Origin: Mesorhizobium sp. B2-8-5
Lineage (GTDB): Bacteria > Pseudomonadota > Alphaproteobacteria > Rhizobiales > Rhizobiaceae
Length of the DNA stretch: 64,000 nt
Assembly: GCF_006440675.2 (NCBI RefSeq)
Contig: NZ_CP083951.1
Location: 2,327,501 to 2,391,500, forward strand
Direction of reading: 5' to 3'
The notes under the pieces were generated by a model. That model did not search any database and had not been told where the DNA came from. It saw nothing but the letters and a program-made list of their open reading frames with translations. Position 1 is the first letter of the stretch. Each line of letters starts with the position of its first letter. This document shows positions 1-8,876 of the stretch, in pieces. The position numbers were made by a program, and so were the translations under genes.

Positions 1-669
1 GCGCTGCTTCAGCACCGTCACGATGGTGGCGACGGCGACCGACAGCGAGGACACTTCGGTATAGGTGATCATCTGCGCCCATACATCGGCGCGCTTGCCG
101 GGACTGTATTCCGGCCCGGACAGCGGCACATAGGCGAACCAGCCGACATCGGGCGCCATCGAGAGGGCGAAGGATACCCAGGCGAAGATACCCCCCGAGA
201 CATAGACCCAGTAGCTGAACGCGGTGAGGCGCGGAAAGGCAATGTTGCGGGTGCCGACCATCAACGGCACCAGATAAATACCGGTCGCCTGCACGATGGG
301 CACGGCGAACAGGAACATCATGGTGACGCCATGCATCGTGAAAAGCTGGTTGTAGAGATCCGGGCCGATGAGCCCGCGCTGCGGGCCCGAGAGCTGGACG
401 CGCATGGCGACGGCGTTGAGCCCACCCAAGCACAGAAACAGGAAGGCGGTGATGAGGTAGCGCCGTGCGATCACCTTGTGATCGACGCTCGAGAGCGCAC
501 CGATGATGCCGGGGGGCGTGCGCCATGTCCGCGCCAGCCAGCGATGCAGGCTGGCATCATCCAAGCCGGTGTCGCGCGGCCCATCACGCTCGGGTGCAAG
601 ATCGCCTTTGGCGGACACCTCGCGCTCGGGCGGCAGATCGCGTTCGCTGGTGAGATCCGCGCTGCTCAT
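1..669 (-). CDS. ctaD: Cytochrome c oxidase subunit I (partial, N-terminal part)
   Basis: Catalytic heme-copper oxidase subunit of the inner membrane; only about 223 N-terminal residues lie in the window and the gene continues past position 1. A hydrophilic N-terminus of about 60 residues is followed by helices with typical subunit I text (LYNQLFTMHGVTMMFLF, where the MHG histidine is a low-spin heme ligand, then PLSGPEYSPGKRADVWAQ). The ATG at 669-667 overlaps the subunit II stop as ATGA. The gene lies downstream of a PQQ dehydrogenase and a cytochrome c, so it is probably the terminal oxidase of that chain. Confidence 0.92.
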   Translation of the reverse strand, partial: MSSADLTSERDLPPEREVSAKGDLAPERDGPRDTGLDDASLHRWLARTWRTPPGIIGALSSVDHKVIARRYLITAFLFLCLGGLNAVAMRVQLSGPQRGLIGPDLYNQLFTMHGVTMMFLFAVPIVQATGIYLVPLMVGTRNIAFPRLTAFSYWVYVSGGIFAWVSFALSMAPDVGWFAYVPLSGPEYSPGKRADVWAQMITYTEVSSLSVAVATIVTVLKQR

Positions 670-1679
670 TTCAGCCCCTCGAGATAAGCGACGATGGCGT
701 TGAGCTCGTCGCCGCTCAGATCGACAACCGGCATGTGAGAACCCGGCTTGATGCCTTGCGGATCGGCTATCCAGGCGGCGAGATTGCCGCGGCTCATCGT
801 CAATGTTCCGGCCGCAAGCGTTTGCCGGCTGCCTATATGCGTCAGGTCGGGAGCGACCGTTCCTCCGGCGGGGGTGCCCCCGATCCTATGGCACATCACG
901 CAGGGCCGCTTGAGAAAGAGGTCTTCGCCGGTCTTTGCCTCGTCGCTCGCCGGGCCAGCGGCCGGCTGCAACTGGTCGTTCCACCAGGCGTCGAACTTTG
1001 CCCGCGGCTCGGCGATAATGAAGGTACCCATATTGGCGTGCTGCGCGCCGCAGAACTCGGCGCATTGGCCGCGATAGACGCCGGGCTTATCCGCCTTGAT
1101 GTCGAGCACGTTCATGTGACCGGGAATGAGGTCGAGCTTGCCGGAAAGGCTCGGGACCCAGAAGGAATGGATAACATCGGTCGAGGTGAGGAGAAGCCGA
1201 ACCGGTTCGCCGGCGGGAATGTGGATCTCGTTCGCCGTCGTCAGGATGCGGCTCGGTGTGGCGTCCTCATAGCGCACCTCCCACCACCATTGATGGCCGG
1301 TGACGCGAATGGTCAGCGCGGCGTCCGAGCCGATCGCGGCGAGCGTCCTGTTGGCGAAGAAGCTCAGCAGAGTGAGCCCGATCAGGATGACGGCGGTCAG
1401 CCCGACGGCGGCCGTCACCACGCGCAGCTTCCGATTGTCCGCGCCGGCGTCAAGCACAAGCGGCTCCAACCGGTCCCGCGGCCGCATCATCAGCGGCGCG
1501 GCAAGAGCGATCATCACCAGCACCCACACCACCGCGCAAAGCCCGGTGAAGAACCAGATCAGCCATGCCAGTTCGCTCGCCGCCGGGCCCTTCGGGTCGA
1601 GCGCCGATTGCCAGCCTGCGCATCCCTGAAGAAGCAGGGCGATTGCCGTGGCGAACGCAATCGAGGCGAAGCGTTTCAC
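666..1679 (-). CDS. ctaC: Cytochrome c oxidase subunit II with C-terminal cytochrome c domain
   Basis: Passes electrons from cytochrome c to subunit I. The 337-residue protein has a lipoprotein-type signal with lipobox Cys20, two membrane helices (about 38-62 and 88-108), a CuA cupredoxin domain (GHQWWW at 128-133; ligands H171, C206, C210, H214, M217) and a fused heme c domain (C260-V-M-C263-H264, likely axial M316), as in caa3-type enzymes. It overlaps its neighbours by ATGA at both ends, indicating translational coupling. Confidence 0.95.
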   Translation of the reverse strand: MKRFASIAFATAIALLLQGCAGWQSALDPKGPAASELAWLIWFFTGLCAVVWVLVMIALAAPLMMRPRDRLEPLVLDAGADNRKLRVVTAAVGLTAVILIGLTLLSFFANRTLAAIGSDAALTIRVTGHQWWWEVRYEDATPSRILTTANEIHIPAGEPVRLLLTSTDVIHSFWVPSLSGKLDLIPGHMNVLDIKADKPGVYRGQCAEFCGAQHANMGTFIIAEPRAKFDAWWNDQLQPAAGPASDEAKTGEDLFLKRPCVMCHRIGGTPAGGTVAPDLTHIGSRQTLAAGTLTMSRGNLAAWIADPQGIKPGSHMPVVDLSGDELNAIVAYLEGLK

Positions 1680-2209
1680 GGCGACTTCCCCAGCGTGGCG
1701 GCGTCCGGCATGCGGTTTTCCGACGGATGCACCATCATATCGTCATTTCGGGAAGGCGCGGCGGAGGAGGGTGCGTTGCCGCTCAGCGAGCGAACAAAAG
1801 CTGCGAGCTCCCAGATCTGGTCGTCAGGGATCTTGTCGCGAAAGCTCGGCATGCCGTTCGGACGACCGTCGCGGATCGTGGCGTGAATGCTTTCCATCGA
1901 GCTGCCATAGATCCACTTTTCGTCCATCAGCGCAGGGCCCATGCCGCCGCCGCCATTGGCATGGCATCCTGAGCAGTTGAACCAGCCGAACAGGCGCTTG
2001 CCTTCGCTCAGATGGAAGGCATTGGCCTCGAAGCTCGCCGCCTTGTTGTCTGTGGGAGAGGGCCGCTGCCCGCCGGGTTCCAGAGTCGTCACCGGTGTCG
2101 GCTGCTCGCCGGAGCCGAGCGCCGACTGCGGCCGTGTGTCCCGCTCCTCGCGCTGGCAGGCCGCCAGCGCTAAAATCGCCAAGAGAAGCATGGCGGCGGT
2201 CGATCTCAT
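1676..2209 (-). CDS. Lipoprotein cytochrome c, single heme
   Basis: A 177-residue protein with a lipoprotein signal (LALAAC, Cys18), a low-complexity linker and one C-type heme domain (CSGCH, with a GMP methionine region downstream). It probably carries electrons from the PQQ dehydrogenase to the CuA/heme c domain of subunit II encoded next. ATGA overlap on both sides. It could serve the same role as XoxG, but it is membrane-anchored and I cannot assign that name. Confidence 0.88.
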   Translation of the reverse strand: MRSTAAMLLLAILALAACQREERDTRPQSALGSGEQPTPVTTLEPGGQRPSPTDNKAASFEANAFHLSEGKRLFGWFNCSGCHANGGGGMGPALMDEKWIYGSSMESIHATIRDGRPNGMPSFRDKIPDDQIWELAAFVRSLSGNAPSSAAPSRNDDMMVHPSENRMPDAATLGKSP

Positions 2210-3075
2210 CGCACCGGGCTCCCGGCCACGTCGAGACGAGGCACTCCATATTGCGTCAGAACCGCGTCGATCTCGGCTTTGTGTCTGGCAAGCGCGCTGT
2301 TCACATCGCTGCGCAGCGCATCGTCCTCGCGCCGAACGCCCATCGAGATGTCATACATCAGCGGCAATTGCGGCCCGTCGATGCGAGGCGTAACCGGCGT
2401 GATCCGGAGCGGCACCTTCTGCTTCTGGGCGAAATAGCCGGCGAGCGGACCCCAGACCACCGCGAGGTCGATATCGCCGCTCGCCACTGCTTCGACGATA
2501 CGCGCCGGAGGATTGGGAGCGGAGTAGTCGCCATAGACGGGGTAGCCGATTAGATGCCCAATGATGCCGCGGCGGCCAAGCGCCTGGACAGGAGGCGAGT
2601 TGGCGCCGTCGTCGCCGATGAGCTGAACGCCGATGCGCAAGTCGCGCAGCCGCGGGTCGTTGAAGGAGGCGACGTCGGGGTCGTCCTGGCGAGTCACGAA
2701 GACATAGGAGGAGCGGTAGTAGGGCCTCGTGGTGCGCAGCATTTCGAGATTGGCCGGCGTGCCGGGCACGAGATCGCAGAGACCCGCCTTCAGCGTGTTG
2801 CGCACGAAGCCGCGGCGCTGCGCCCACCAGGTGTAGGTCAGCTTCGCGCCGAGATCGGCGGCGATGATTTCGGCGATCCTGTTCTCGAATCCTTGTCCGG
2901 CCGCATTGGAAAAGGGCAGGTTGTTCGGGTCGGCGCAGACCCTGAGCTCACGAACGCCGGCCGTCGCCGGCAAGAGCAGCAAGGCGAGTGCGACGGTGCC
3001 GAGCGCCATTCGTGGGAACGCCTTCCGTGCCACGCCGTGGATCAAGCCGAACGCATCAGGGCAGCCGGAACACAT
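2206..3075 (-). CDS. MxaJ/XoxJ-like periplasmic binding protein associated with PQQ dehydrogenase
   Basis: Resembles the solute-binding-protein family found beside quinoprotein alcohol dehydrogenases (MxaJ/XoxJ type): RELRVCADPNNLPFSN near the start of the mature protein, then GLCDLVPGTPAN and YYRSSYVFVTR. XoxJ-type proteins are thought to help activate the dehydrogenase, not to import solute, and no permease genes are nearby. The listed ATG overlaps the upstream gene by 20 nt. A GTG at 3033 or ATG at 3009 would give a more conventional signal peptide (ALGTVALALLLLPATA). Confidence 0.85.
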   Translation of the reverse strand: MCSGCPDAFGLIHGVARKAFPRMALGTVALALLLLPATAGVRELRVCADPNNLPFSNAAGQGFENRIAEIIAADLGAKLTYTWWAQRRGFVRNTLKAGLCDLVPGTPANLEMLRTTRPYYRSSYVFVTRQDDPDVASFNDPRLRDLRIGVQLIGDDGANSPPVQALGRRGIIGHLIGYPVYGDYSAPNPPARIVEAVASGDIDLAVVWGPLAGYFAQKQKVPLRITPVTPRIDGPQLPLMYDISMGVRREDDALRSDVNSALARHKAEIDAVLTQYGVPRLDVAGSPVR

Positions 3076-4930
3076 AGAGCGTGCCTCCCGCCGTGGTCGC
3101 GTTCTTCAGGTCCTTCATTGCATTGACGAAACCGAGCGCGGCGCTGGCATCGCGCGGGTCGAGGTCGCCCGACACGATGGCGCCCGCCCAGCCGCCGACG
3201 CCGGATAAGACGGCGACATATTGGTGGCCGTCTGGGCCGCGATAGGTGATGGGTTGGCCTATGATGCCGGACGAAGTCTTGAATTGCCAAAGCAGGTCGC
3301 CGGTCTTTGCGCTCACTGCCTTGAACCAGCCTTCCATCGTTCCATAGAAGACCACGTCGCCGGCGGTCACGACCGCGCCGCTCCATACCGGGAAGTTCTC
3401 CTTGAGGCTCCAGGCGGGTTTCTCAGCCGCGATATCCCAGGCGGTGAAAGCGCCGCGATTGCCGCCCGGCCCGGGGATCATGCGCACGTTCATCCCCACA
3501 TAAGGCGTGCCGGCGATGTAGTTCACCTCGACGCCTTCTTCGTCCATGCACAGATTGTTGTGCGGGATATAGAGCAGGCCGGTTTTCGGCGAGAAGGCGG
3601 AAGGTTGCCAATCCTTGAGGCCCGACGCGGTCGGGCAGATGTCGCGGACGACTTTGCCGGTGCCGGTCTGCTTGTCAGGGTTTTCGATCAGCCGGCCGGT
3701 CTTAAGGTCGACGCCCTTGCTGGAATTGACGGGACCATAAGGTTTTGCAGACAGGACCTCGCCGGTGGTGCGATCAAGGACATAAAGGTAGCCGTTGCGT
3801 TCCGGACGGACCAGCACCTTGCGCGGCTTGCCCTGCCAGTTCATGTTGAGCAGGACCTGCTCGTTGATGCCGTCATAATCGTGCAGGTCGTGTGGACTCC
3901 ATTGATAGAACCATTTCGCCGCTCCGGTATCGGGATCGCGGGCGAAAATTCCCGATGTCCACTTGTTGTCGCCGGGCCGCAGATCCGGATTCCAGGGGCC
4001 GGGATTGCCAGTGCCGTGGAAGATCAGGTTGAGGTCCGGATCGTAGGAAATCCAGCCCCACATATTGCCGCCGCCGATCTTCCAGGCCTCGGGCGGCCAT
4101 GAGGTGACGCCGAGGTCCTTGCCCTTGTCCATATCGTAGTGGGGCTTGAAGTCCGGTCCGATCAGCACGTCCTTGTCCGGCCCGGTGCCATAGGCCGTCC
4201 AGACGACGTGACCGTCGCCGGCGTCCAACGCCTTGACCCAGCCGCGAACGCCCATCTCGCCGCCGGAATTGCCGACCAGCACTTTGCCTTTCACCACAAG
4301 CGGCGCCATGGTGATGGTTTCGCCGATATTGATGTTGCCGATATGGGCGTTCCAGAGCGGCTGGCCGCTGTCCGCATCGAGCGCGATGGTGTGGCCGTCG
4401 AGCGTGTTGAAGAAGAGGCGCCCGTCCGCGAAAGCCGCGCCGCGGTTGACGACGTCGCAGCAGGCAACCCCTTGAGCGGCCGGCTCAGGATTGGGCTCGT
4501 ATTTCCATTTCATCGGCGCGCCGGGCTTGGAAAGGTCGAGCGCGTAGACGATGTTGGGAAACGGGCTCACGATATACATGGTGCTGCCGACCACCAGCGG
4601 CGCTGCTTCCTGGCCTTTGTTCACCCCGGTCGAAAAGGTGAAGGCGACCTGCAGGTTCTTGACGTTACCCTCGTTGATTTCCGCGAGTTCGCTATAACGG
4701 GTCGAGGCGTAGTTCTTGGCGGGCATCGTCCATTGCCCGTCATCAGGCGGCGCGGCCGCGGGAGGCGGAGATATCGCCGGCGATGGGGGAGCTTCCGAAG
4801 CGGCTGTCAGCAAGGGGGCGCAGACCAGCAGCATGGCTGTAAGAACGCCAAAACGTTTTTGAGATACGGCCGGGCGGTCGGAATACGCGGCATCACCGCA
4901 GAATGTTGCAGTTTCGGTTGCTTGCTTCAT
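3056..4930 (-). CDS. PQQ-dependent alcohol dehydrogenase, predicted lanthanide type
   Basis: Periplasmic quinoprotein of the methanol/ethanol dehydrogenase family (624 residues from ATG 4930). Visible are a signal peptide, an eight-bladed propeller with tryptophan-docking repeats, the vicinal pair C157-C158, metal ligands E225 (GGEMGVRG) and N309 (GTGNPGPWN), catalytic D351 and a second Asp two residues on, D353 (HDYDG). In calcium MxaF enzymes that second position is not acidic; Asp is the hallmark of XoxF/ExaF lanthanide enzymes. ATG 4930 was chosen over 4996 because it forms the ATGA overlap typical of this operon. The substrate (methanol, ethanol or another alcohol) cannot be read from the sequence. 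Confidence 0.92.
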   Translation of the reverse strand: MKQATETATFCGDAAYSDRPAVSQKRFGVLTAMLLVCAPLLTAASEAPPSPAISPPPAAAPPDDGQWTMPAKNYASTRYSELAEINEGNVKNLQVAFTFSTGVNKGQEAAPLVVGSTMYIVSPFPNIVYALDLSKPGAPMKWKYEPNPEPAAQGVACCDVVNRGAAFADGRLFFNTLDGHTIALDADSGQPLWNAHIGNINIGETITMAPLVVKGKVLVGNSGGEMGVRGWVKALDAGDGHVVWTAYGTGPDKDVLIGPDFKPHYDMDKGKDLGVTSWPPEAWKIGGGNMWGWISYDPDLNLIFHGTGNPGPWNPDLRPGDNKWTSGIFARDPDTGAAKWFYQWSPHDLHDYDGINEQVLLNMNWQGKPRKVLVRPERNGYLYVLDRTTGEVLSAKPYGPVNSSKGVDLKTGRLIENPDKQTGTGKVVRDICPTASGLKDWQPSAFSPKTGLLYIPHNNLCMDEEGVEVNYIAGTPYVGMNVRMIPGPGGNRGAFTAWDIAAEKPAWSLKENFPVWSGAVVTAGDVVFYGTMEGWFKAVSAKTGDLLWQFKTSSGIIGQPITYRGPDGHQYVAVLSGVGGWAGAIVSGDLDPRDASAALGFVNAMKDLKNATTAGGTLYVFRLP

Positions 4931-5709
4931 TTCGGCGTCGAACCTCCGACGCCGGAACCGATTTCCGCCGCAATATCGGCCTCGCGACCGGCACAAAGCG
5001 GATGACCCCAGCCGGAGGCACTTTTCCCCCCGGGATCAAGATCGTAGATGATGGCGTCCTTGCGATTGGGATTGACGCCCGCCGGAACCTTGTCGAGGCC
5101 GAGAGCGGCGCGAACGCGCCAGGCGACATTGTGGTCGGCACAGGAGGAATCGCCGCTGATGCCGAGCGCCCCGACGATTGTCTTGCCGTCGTAAAGAGCC
5201 AGTCCCCCGCCAAACACGACGACGCCCCCGATCGACTTGCCAATAAGCGGGTCGTTGGCGCTGCCGAAAGTCCTGGGGTCACCGGCATAGGCTGCTGCCT
5301 GGTTGACGGGGCTGGTGGCCAGGAGACCGAACAGCGGCCCGCCCGGCTGCACCCCGGCATAGAGATTGGCTGTCGACAGCGCCATGTTGGCCAGGCTGAG
5401 CCCGTTGGCCGTATTGGCTTTCTCGGCCGCGATCAGCCGGCTGCCCGGCCACTGCGCATCGGCGGTAGGTCCACTGAAGGCAACGGCACAGACGGTACCG
5501 TCGCGGGCGACTATCGCTGCCCATTCATTGTTCTCGAAGCCGCCATTCGCGGGGCCGCCACTTGCCTTGACATTAGCCTTCAACGCCGAGAGCAGCTTAT
5601 CGTGATCGGCCGAGCAGGGCGCCTGGGCCTGAGCAGTGCCTTGCGGCATCGAGCCAAACGCCAAGACCAGGAAACCCAGACCCAGTGACGAAAACCGACG
5701 ATGAGCCAT
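4927..5709 (-). CDS. GlcG/HbpS-type heme-binding protein, exported
   Basis: 260 residues with a signal peptide (cleavage near AQA) and the GlcG/HbpS (DUF336) fold signature: AIVARDGTVCAVAF, GLSLANMALSTANLY, GGVVVFGGGLALYDG and the terminal GALGISGDSSCADHNVAWRVR. Relatives bind heme and are often encoded beside PQQ dehydrogenases. It is the first gene of the operon, with a candidate EcfG promoter 31 nt upstream, and its stop overlaps the dehydrogenase start as ATGA. Its exact role is unknown; an accessory heme or electron-transfer role is inferred. Confidence 0.85.
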   Translation of the reverse strand: MAHRRFSSLGLGFLVLAFGSMPQGTAQAQAPCSADHDKLLSALKANVKASGGPANGGFENNEWAAIVARDGTVCAVAFSGPTADAQWPGSRLIAAEKANTANGLSLANMALSTANLYAGVQPGGPLFGLLATSPVNQAAAYAGDPRTFGSANDPLIGKSIGGVVVFGGGLALYDGKTIVGALGISGDSSCADHNVAWRVRAALGLDKVPAGVNPNRKDAIIYDLDPGGKSASGWGHPLCAGREADIAAEIGSGVGGSTPK

Positions 5710-5739
5710 GGCCTCGAAGCACTCTGTTGAGGCTATTCA

Positions 5740-5764
5740 AACTGGCAACAGGCAGCTTTGTTCC
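5740..5764 (-). promoter_or_regulatory. Candidate EcfG-type promoter of the PQQ dehydrogenase operon
   Basis: Minus-strand GGAAC (5764-5760), 16 nt spacer, AGTT (5743-5740). The ATG at 5709 begins 30 nt downstream, a good leader length. Confidence 0.65.
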
Positions 5765-5923
5765 TCCTTCATGAAAGGCGTTTGTAGCCGACCAAGTCCG
5801 CTGGCGTGGAAGGACGTCGAGCAACCGATTCAGTATGGATCAGTGGCCGCATCAGACGTGTCGGCGCCAGGTCGGATCATGGCATTGGGGCAGGGCTTGG
5901 CCGTTTTTGCGACCGCGGCAGGG

Positions 5924-6352
5924 TTACAAAACTGTCTTTACTCTGTCTGCCACGCGAATTCCCCGAACCGCTCGGCACGCCGATCGAGATGGCGAGAGTG
6001 GCTGCGTTGCGCTGTTGCCGATTATCCCAGCCTCGCCATCAGTAAGATTGGTGACCGGAACACGAGCCGGGCTTTGCAATCGAAGGACAGGCTTGCCGGA
6101 GCTATCCCGTCCGAAAAACACGATGCCGGCGGCTTGGAATGCCTGGCGCATGGCAAGCAGCTTTCCGGCGGGTGGACGGCCACCACGCTCAAACGCGCGA
6201 ACACTCGCTTCGCTCAAATCACATTTTGCTCCAAGCCGCACCGGAGGACAGGTCAACCGGACACGGGCCGCGTTACCTGTTCTGGCGTTATAGAAGCCAC
6301 CAAACGTCTCCACTGCTTTTGGTCCTGCCTCGAACTGGAAGCTCAAGAACAT
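5924..6352 (-). CDS. XRE-like helix-turn-helix ORF, possibly decayed
   Basis: The middle of this 142-residue frame (CDLSEASVRAFERGGRPP, then KLLAMRQAFQAAGIVFFG) resembles the short XRE-type regulators common in Rhizobiales, which end with an EAAGVEF-like strand. The N-terminal part matches poorly and about 50 extra C-terminal residues have no recognisable character, so this may be a decaying regulator. It occupies most of the otherwise empty 5710-6440 interval. Confidence 0.35.
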   Translation of the reverse strand: MFLSFQFEAGPKAVETFGGFYNARTGNAARVRLTCPPVRLGAKCDLSEASVRAFERGGRPPAGKLLAMRQAFQAAGIVFFGRDSSGKPVLRLQSPARVPVTNLTDGEAGIIGNSATQPLSPSRSACRAVRGIRVADRVKTVL

Positions 6353-6414
6353 GTTCTATTGCCGGCAAATTCAGAAGGCGTCATGCCCCAGGACTGCCGT
6401 CTTGAGCCCCGCTT

Positions 6415-6440
6415 GGAACAACGATGAGGCGCGCGTCGTT
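6415..6440 (+). promoter_or_regulatory. Candidate EcfG-type promoter, possibly leaderless
   Basis: GGAAC (6415-6419), 17 nt spacer, CGTT (6437-6440). The predicted transcript start (about 6447) lies at the start codons of the 43-residue ORF (ATG 6443 or 6449), so the mRNA would be nearly leaderless. Confidence 0.5.
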
Positions 6441-6442
6441 CG

Positions 6443-6574
6443 ATGGCAATGGAACAGCTTCGTTCAGATTTCGCGGCAATGGCGCAGCCGGGCTATTGGA
6501 TTGCCCTCGCACTCGTCGTTATCCCATATGGAGTGGGCGTGTTTTTCCTCGTAAGGACTTGCCACTGTATGTGA
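6443..6574 (+). CDS. Small single-helix membrane protein (43 residues)
   Basis: Encodes a short amphipathic start (MAMEQLRSDFAAMAQPG), one strong membrane helix (YWIALALVVIPYGVGVFFLV) and a short RTCHCM tail. No clear ribosome binding site precedes it. The perfectly placed EcfG-type promoter suggests a leaderless stress-induced small protein starting at ATG 6443 or 6449. Function unknown. Confidence 0.5.
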   Translation: MAMEQLRSDFAAMAQPGYWIALALVVIPYGVGVFFLVRTCHCM

Positions 6575-6765
6575 CCGCGTGCCGTGCTGCGGTCCAAGGC
6601 GACGCGATCTGCAGCAAATACAACGGACGGTCGAATGTCACGTCCCGTTACGGGCGGCAACAAGAGCCGCTATCGGGAGCTCGGTCGCTCTCCAGCAACG
6701 GGAACTGGTGATTTATAGCGACCGGCGCATTCCCGCCTGCACTCCGGGTCGGAAGTCGCAGTCGA

Positions 6766-6790
6766 GGAACATTCTTCTTTCCGCGCTATT
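6766..6790 (+). promoter_or_regulatory. Candidate EcfG-type promoter of the permease gene (relaxed -10)
   Basis: GGAAC (6766-6770), 16 nt, TATT (6787-6790), which satisfies GGAAC-N18-TT; the ATG is 27 nt downstream. Confidence 0.45.
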
Positions 6791-6817
6791 CGGGAGGAGT
6801 TTCCCGGGACACACAAC

Positions 6818-8743
6818 ATGTCGATACTGGGCTGGATTCTCGGTCGCCGGCTGGCCAATCAGGAACAGTCGCAGCGCAAGATCGGTGTTTTCGAAGGCGT
6901 GCCAGCCATGGGCCTCGATGGGCTGGGTTCGTCGGCCTACGGTCCGGAAGCGGCGCTCACGATCCTGATCCCGCTCGGCGCGGCGGGTCTGGGCTATATC
7001 GGTCCCATCATGGGCGCCATAGTCGGTTTGCTCGCGGTCCTTTATCTTTCTTACCGCCAGACTATCGCCGCTTACCCCAGCAATGGGGGCGCTTATATCG
7101 TCTCGCGCGAAAATCTTGGCCGCAACGCCAGCCTGCTTGCCGCCGCCGCGCTGATGGTCGACTACGTGCTCAATGTCGCCGTAGGCATCTCTGCCGGCGT
7201 CGGCGCACTGGTGTCGGCGCTGCCTTCGCTGCATGCCTACACGCTTTGGATCTGCCTCGGGATCCTGCTTTTGGTGACCGTCGTCAATCTGCGCGGCACG
7301 CTCGATGCCGGCCGGCTGTTTGCCTTGCCGACCTATCTGTTCGTCGCGAGCTTCCTGGCGATCCTGGCGATCGGCGTCGCGAAGACGGTCGCCTCCGGCG
7401 GTCAACCGGTGCCGGCAATTCCACCGCCGCCCCTGCAGCAGCCGTTCGAAACCGTAAGCCTGCTCCTCTTGATGCACGCCTTTGCCAGCGGCTGCACGGC
7501 GATGACCGGCGTGGAGGCGGTCAGCAACGGCATGACCGCTTTCAAGGATCCGGCTGTCAGGCACGGCCGGCGCACGCTGGCGGCGATCTGTCTGATCCTT
7601 GGGCTGCTGCTCGGCGGCATCGGTTTCCTGTCGGCACACTACCGTATCGGCGCGATGGATCAGGAGAAGGACGGCTATCAGAGCGTGCTGTCGCAGCTTG
7701 CGCATGCCGTCGTTGGCGACGGTGTCTTCTACTACGTCGCCATCGGTAGCCTGCTTTGCGTGCTGGCGCTTTCGGCCAATACAAGCTTCGTCGATTTCCC
7801 CCGCCTTTGCCGCATGGTGGCGGAAGACGGGTACCTTCCCAAACCCTTCGCCATGGTTGGCCGGCGGCTCGTTTTCTCGATCGGCATCCTTTATCTCGCC
7901 TTGTCGACCGGACTGCTGCTGATCGTGTTCGGCGGCATCACCGACCATCTGATCCCGCTCTTCGCCATCGGCGCCTTTCTGACCTTCACGCTGTCGCAGA
8001 CCGGGATGGTGATGCACTGGGTAAGGGCGCTTCGCACAACCAAGGACACGAACCGGACGGGCAACCACATGCATCTGGCGATCAACGCGTTCGGCGGCAT
8101 AGTCACCGCGCTGGCGCTCATCGTGATTGTCGTCGCCAAATTCAGGGAAGGGGCCTGGATCACGGTGATCGTCATCCCGGTGGTGATCCTCCTCCTGCGG
8201 CTGGTGCGGCGCTATTACGACCAGCTCGAGGCAAGTCTGCGCGAGCCCGGCAAAGTCGATTTGAGCAGCACCGAGCCCGCTGTCGTTCTTGTCGTGACCC
8301 AGCAATGGAACAGGATGGCGGACAAGGCGCTCAGCTTTGCCTTTCACCTGTCCGGAGATGTCATCGCCGTCCATGTGGCGCGGCTGTCGGGCGAAGAGAG
8401 CGATGAAGAGCGCGCAATTCGCGGAAGGTGGTCGCAGGATGTGGAAGCGCCGGCGAGAGCGGCGGGCCTGCGCCCGCCGCGTCTTCTTCTCCTCAATGCC
8501 GACTACCGGCTGATGTACGAGCCGTTACTGAAGGAGATCAGGACGTTGCGCGGAGAGTTCGATGGCCGTCCCATTGCAGTGCTGCTCCCAGAGGTCGTGC
8601 CGCCCAATTGGTGGCAACATATCCTGCATACGCATCGCGCTCGCCGATTGCACGCCAAACTGCTCGAGTTCGGCGGGTCGGACATCGTGATCATTTCAAT
8701 GCCCTGGTATATCGAAGAACCGAGGATCGAGGGGGCCCATTGA
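6818..8743 (+). CDS. APC-superfamily permease, KimA-like (potassium uptake candidate)
   Basis: 641 residues with about 12 membrane helices in the first 460 and a soluble C-terminal domain of about 170 residues. The LDGLGSSAYGPEA and YPSNGGAYIVSRENLG segments resemble KimA/YdaO-type KUP-superfamily potassium transporters more than ordinary amino acid permeases, and the soluble tail also fits that group. Substrate is an inference; amino acid transport remains possible. A relaxed EcfG-type promoter precedes it, consistent with an osmotic stress role. Confidence 0.8.
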   Translation: MSILGWILGRRLANQEQSQRKIGVFEGVPAMGLDGLGSSAYGPEAALTILIPLGAAGLGYIGPIMGAIVGLLAVLYLSYRQTIAAYPSNGGAYIVSRENLGRNASLLAAAALMVDYVLNVAVGISAGVGALVSALPSLHAYTLWICLGILLLVTVVNLRGTLDAGRLFALPTYLFVASFLAILAIGVAKTVASGGQPVPAIPPPPLQQPFETVSLLLLMHAFASGCTAMTGVEAVSNGMTAFKDPAVRHGRRTLAAICLILGLLLGGIGFLSAHYRIGAMDQEKDGYQSVLSQLAHAVVGDGVFYYVAIGSLLCVLALSANTSFVDFPRLCRMVAEDGYLPKPFAMVGRRLVFSIGILYLALSTGLLLIVFGGITDHLIPLFAIGAFLTFTLSQTGMVMHWVRALRTTKDTNRTGNHMHLAINAFGGIVTALALIVIVVAKFREGAWITVIVIPVVILLLRLVRRYYDQLEASLREPGKVDLSSTEPAVVLVVTQQWNRMADKALSFAFHLSGDVIAVHVARLSGEESDEERAIRGRWSQDVEAPARAAGLRPPRLLLLNADYRLMYEPLLKEIRTLRGEFDGRPIAVLLPEVVPPNWWQHILHTHRARRLHAKLLEFGGSDIVIISMPWYIEEPRIEGAH

Positions 8744-8805
8744 ATGTTGCCGCTCCCTTCGATCACGCCACGTCGCCAAAAGTTTTGGCCGAGCGATGGA
8801 AAACA

Positions 8806-8830
8806 GGAACGTTCCTTTTTTTCAAACATT
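8806..8830 (+). promoter_or_regulatory. Candidate autoregulatory EcfG-type promoter of the sigma factor gene
   Basis: GGAAC (8806-8810), 16 nt, CATT (8827-8830), satisfying GGAAC-N18-TT; it lies 46 nt before the TTG start of the sigma factor. Confidence 0.5.
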
Positions 8831-8876
8831 CTCTCTGGTCTGCACCTCGTAATTCCTACTTGCTGGGGCCGGAACA

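Noticed and set aside
4931..4996. Upstream ATG for the PQQ dehydrogenase giving 22 more residues
   Set aside because: Arg-rich extension ahead of the signal peptide; the ATG at 4930 makes the ATGA overlap seen throughout the operon.
6713..8374. Minus-strand open frame of 553 codons opposite the permease
   Set aside because: His/Asp/Arg-rich translation typical of an antisense frame; the plus strand has clear membrane helices and motifs.
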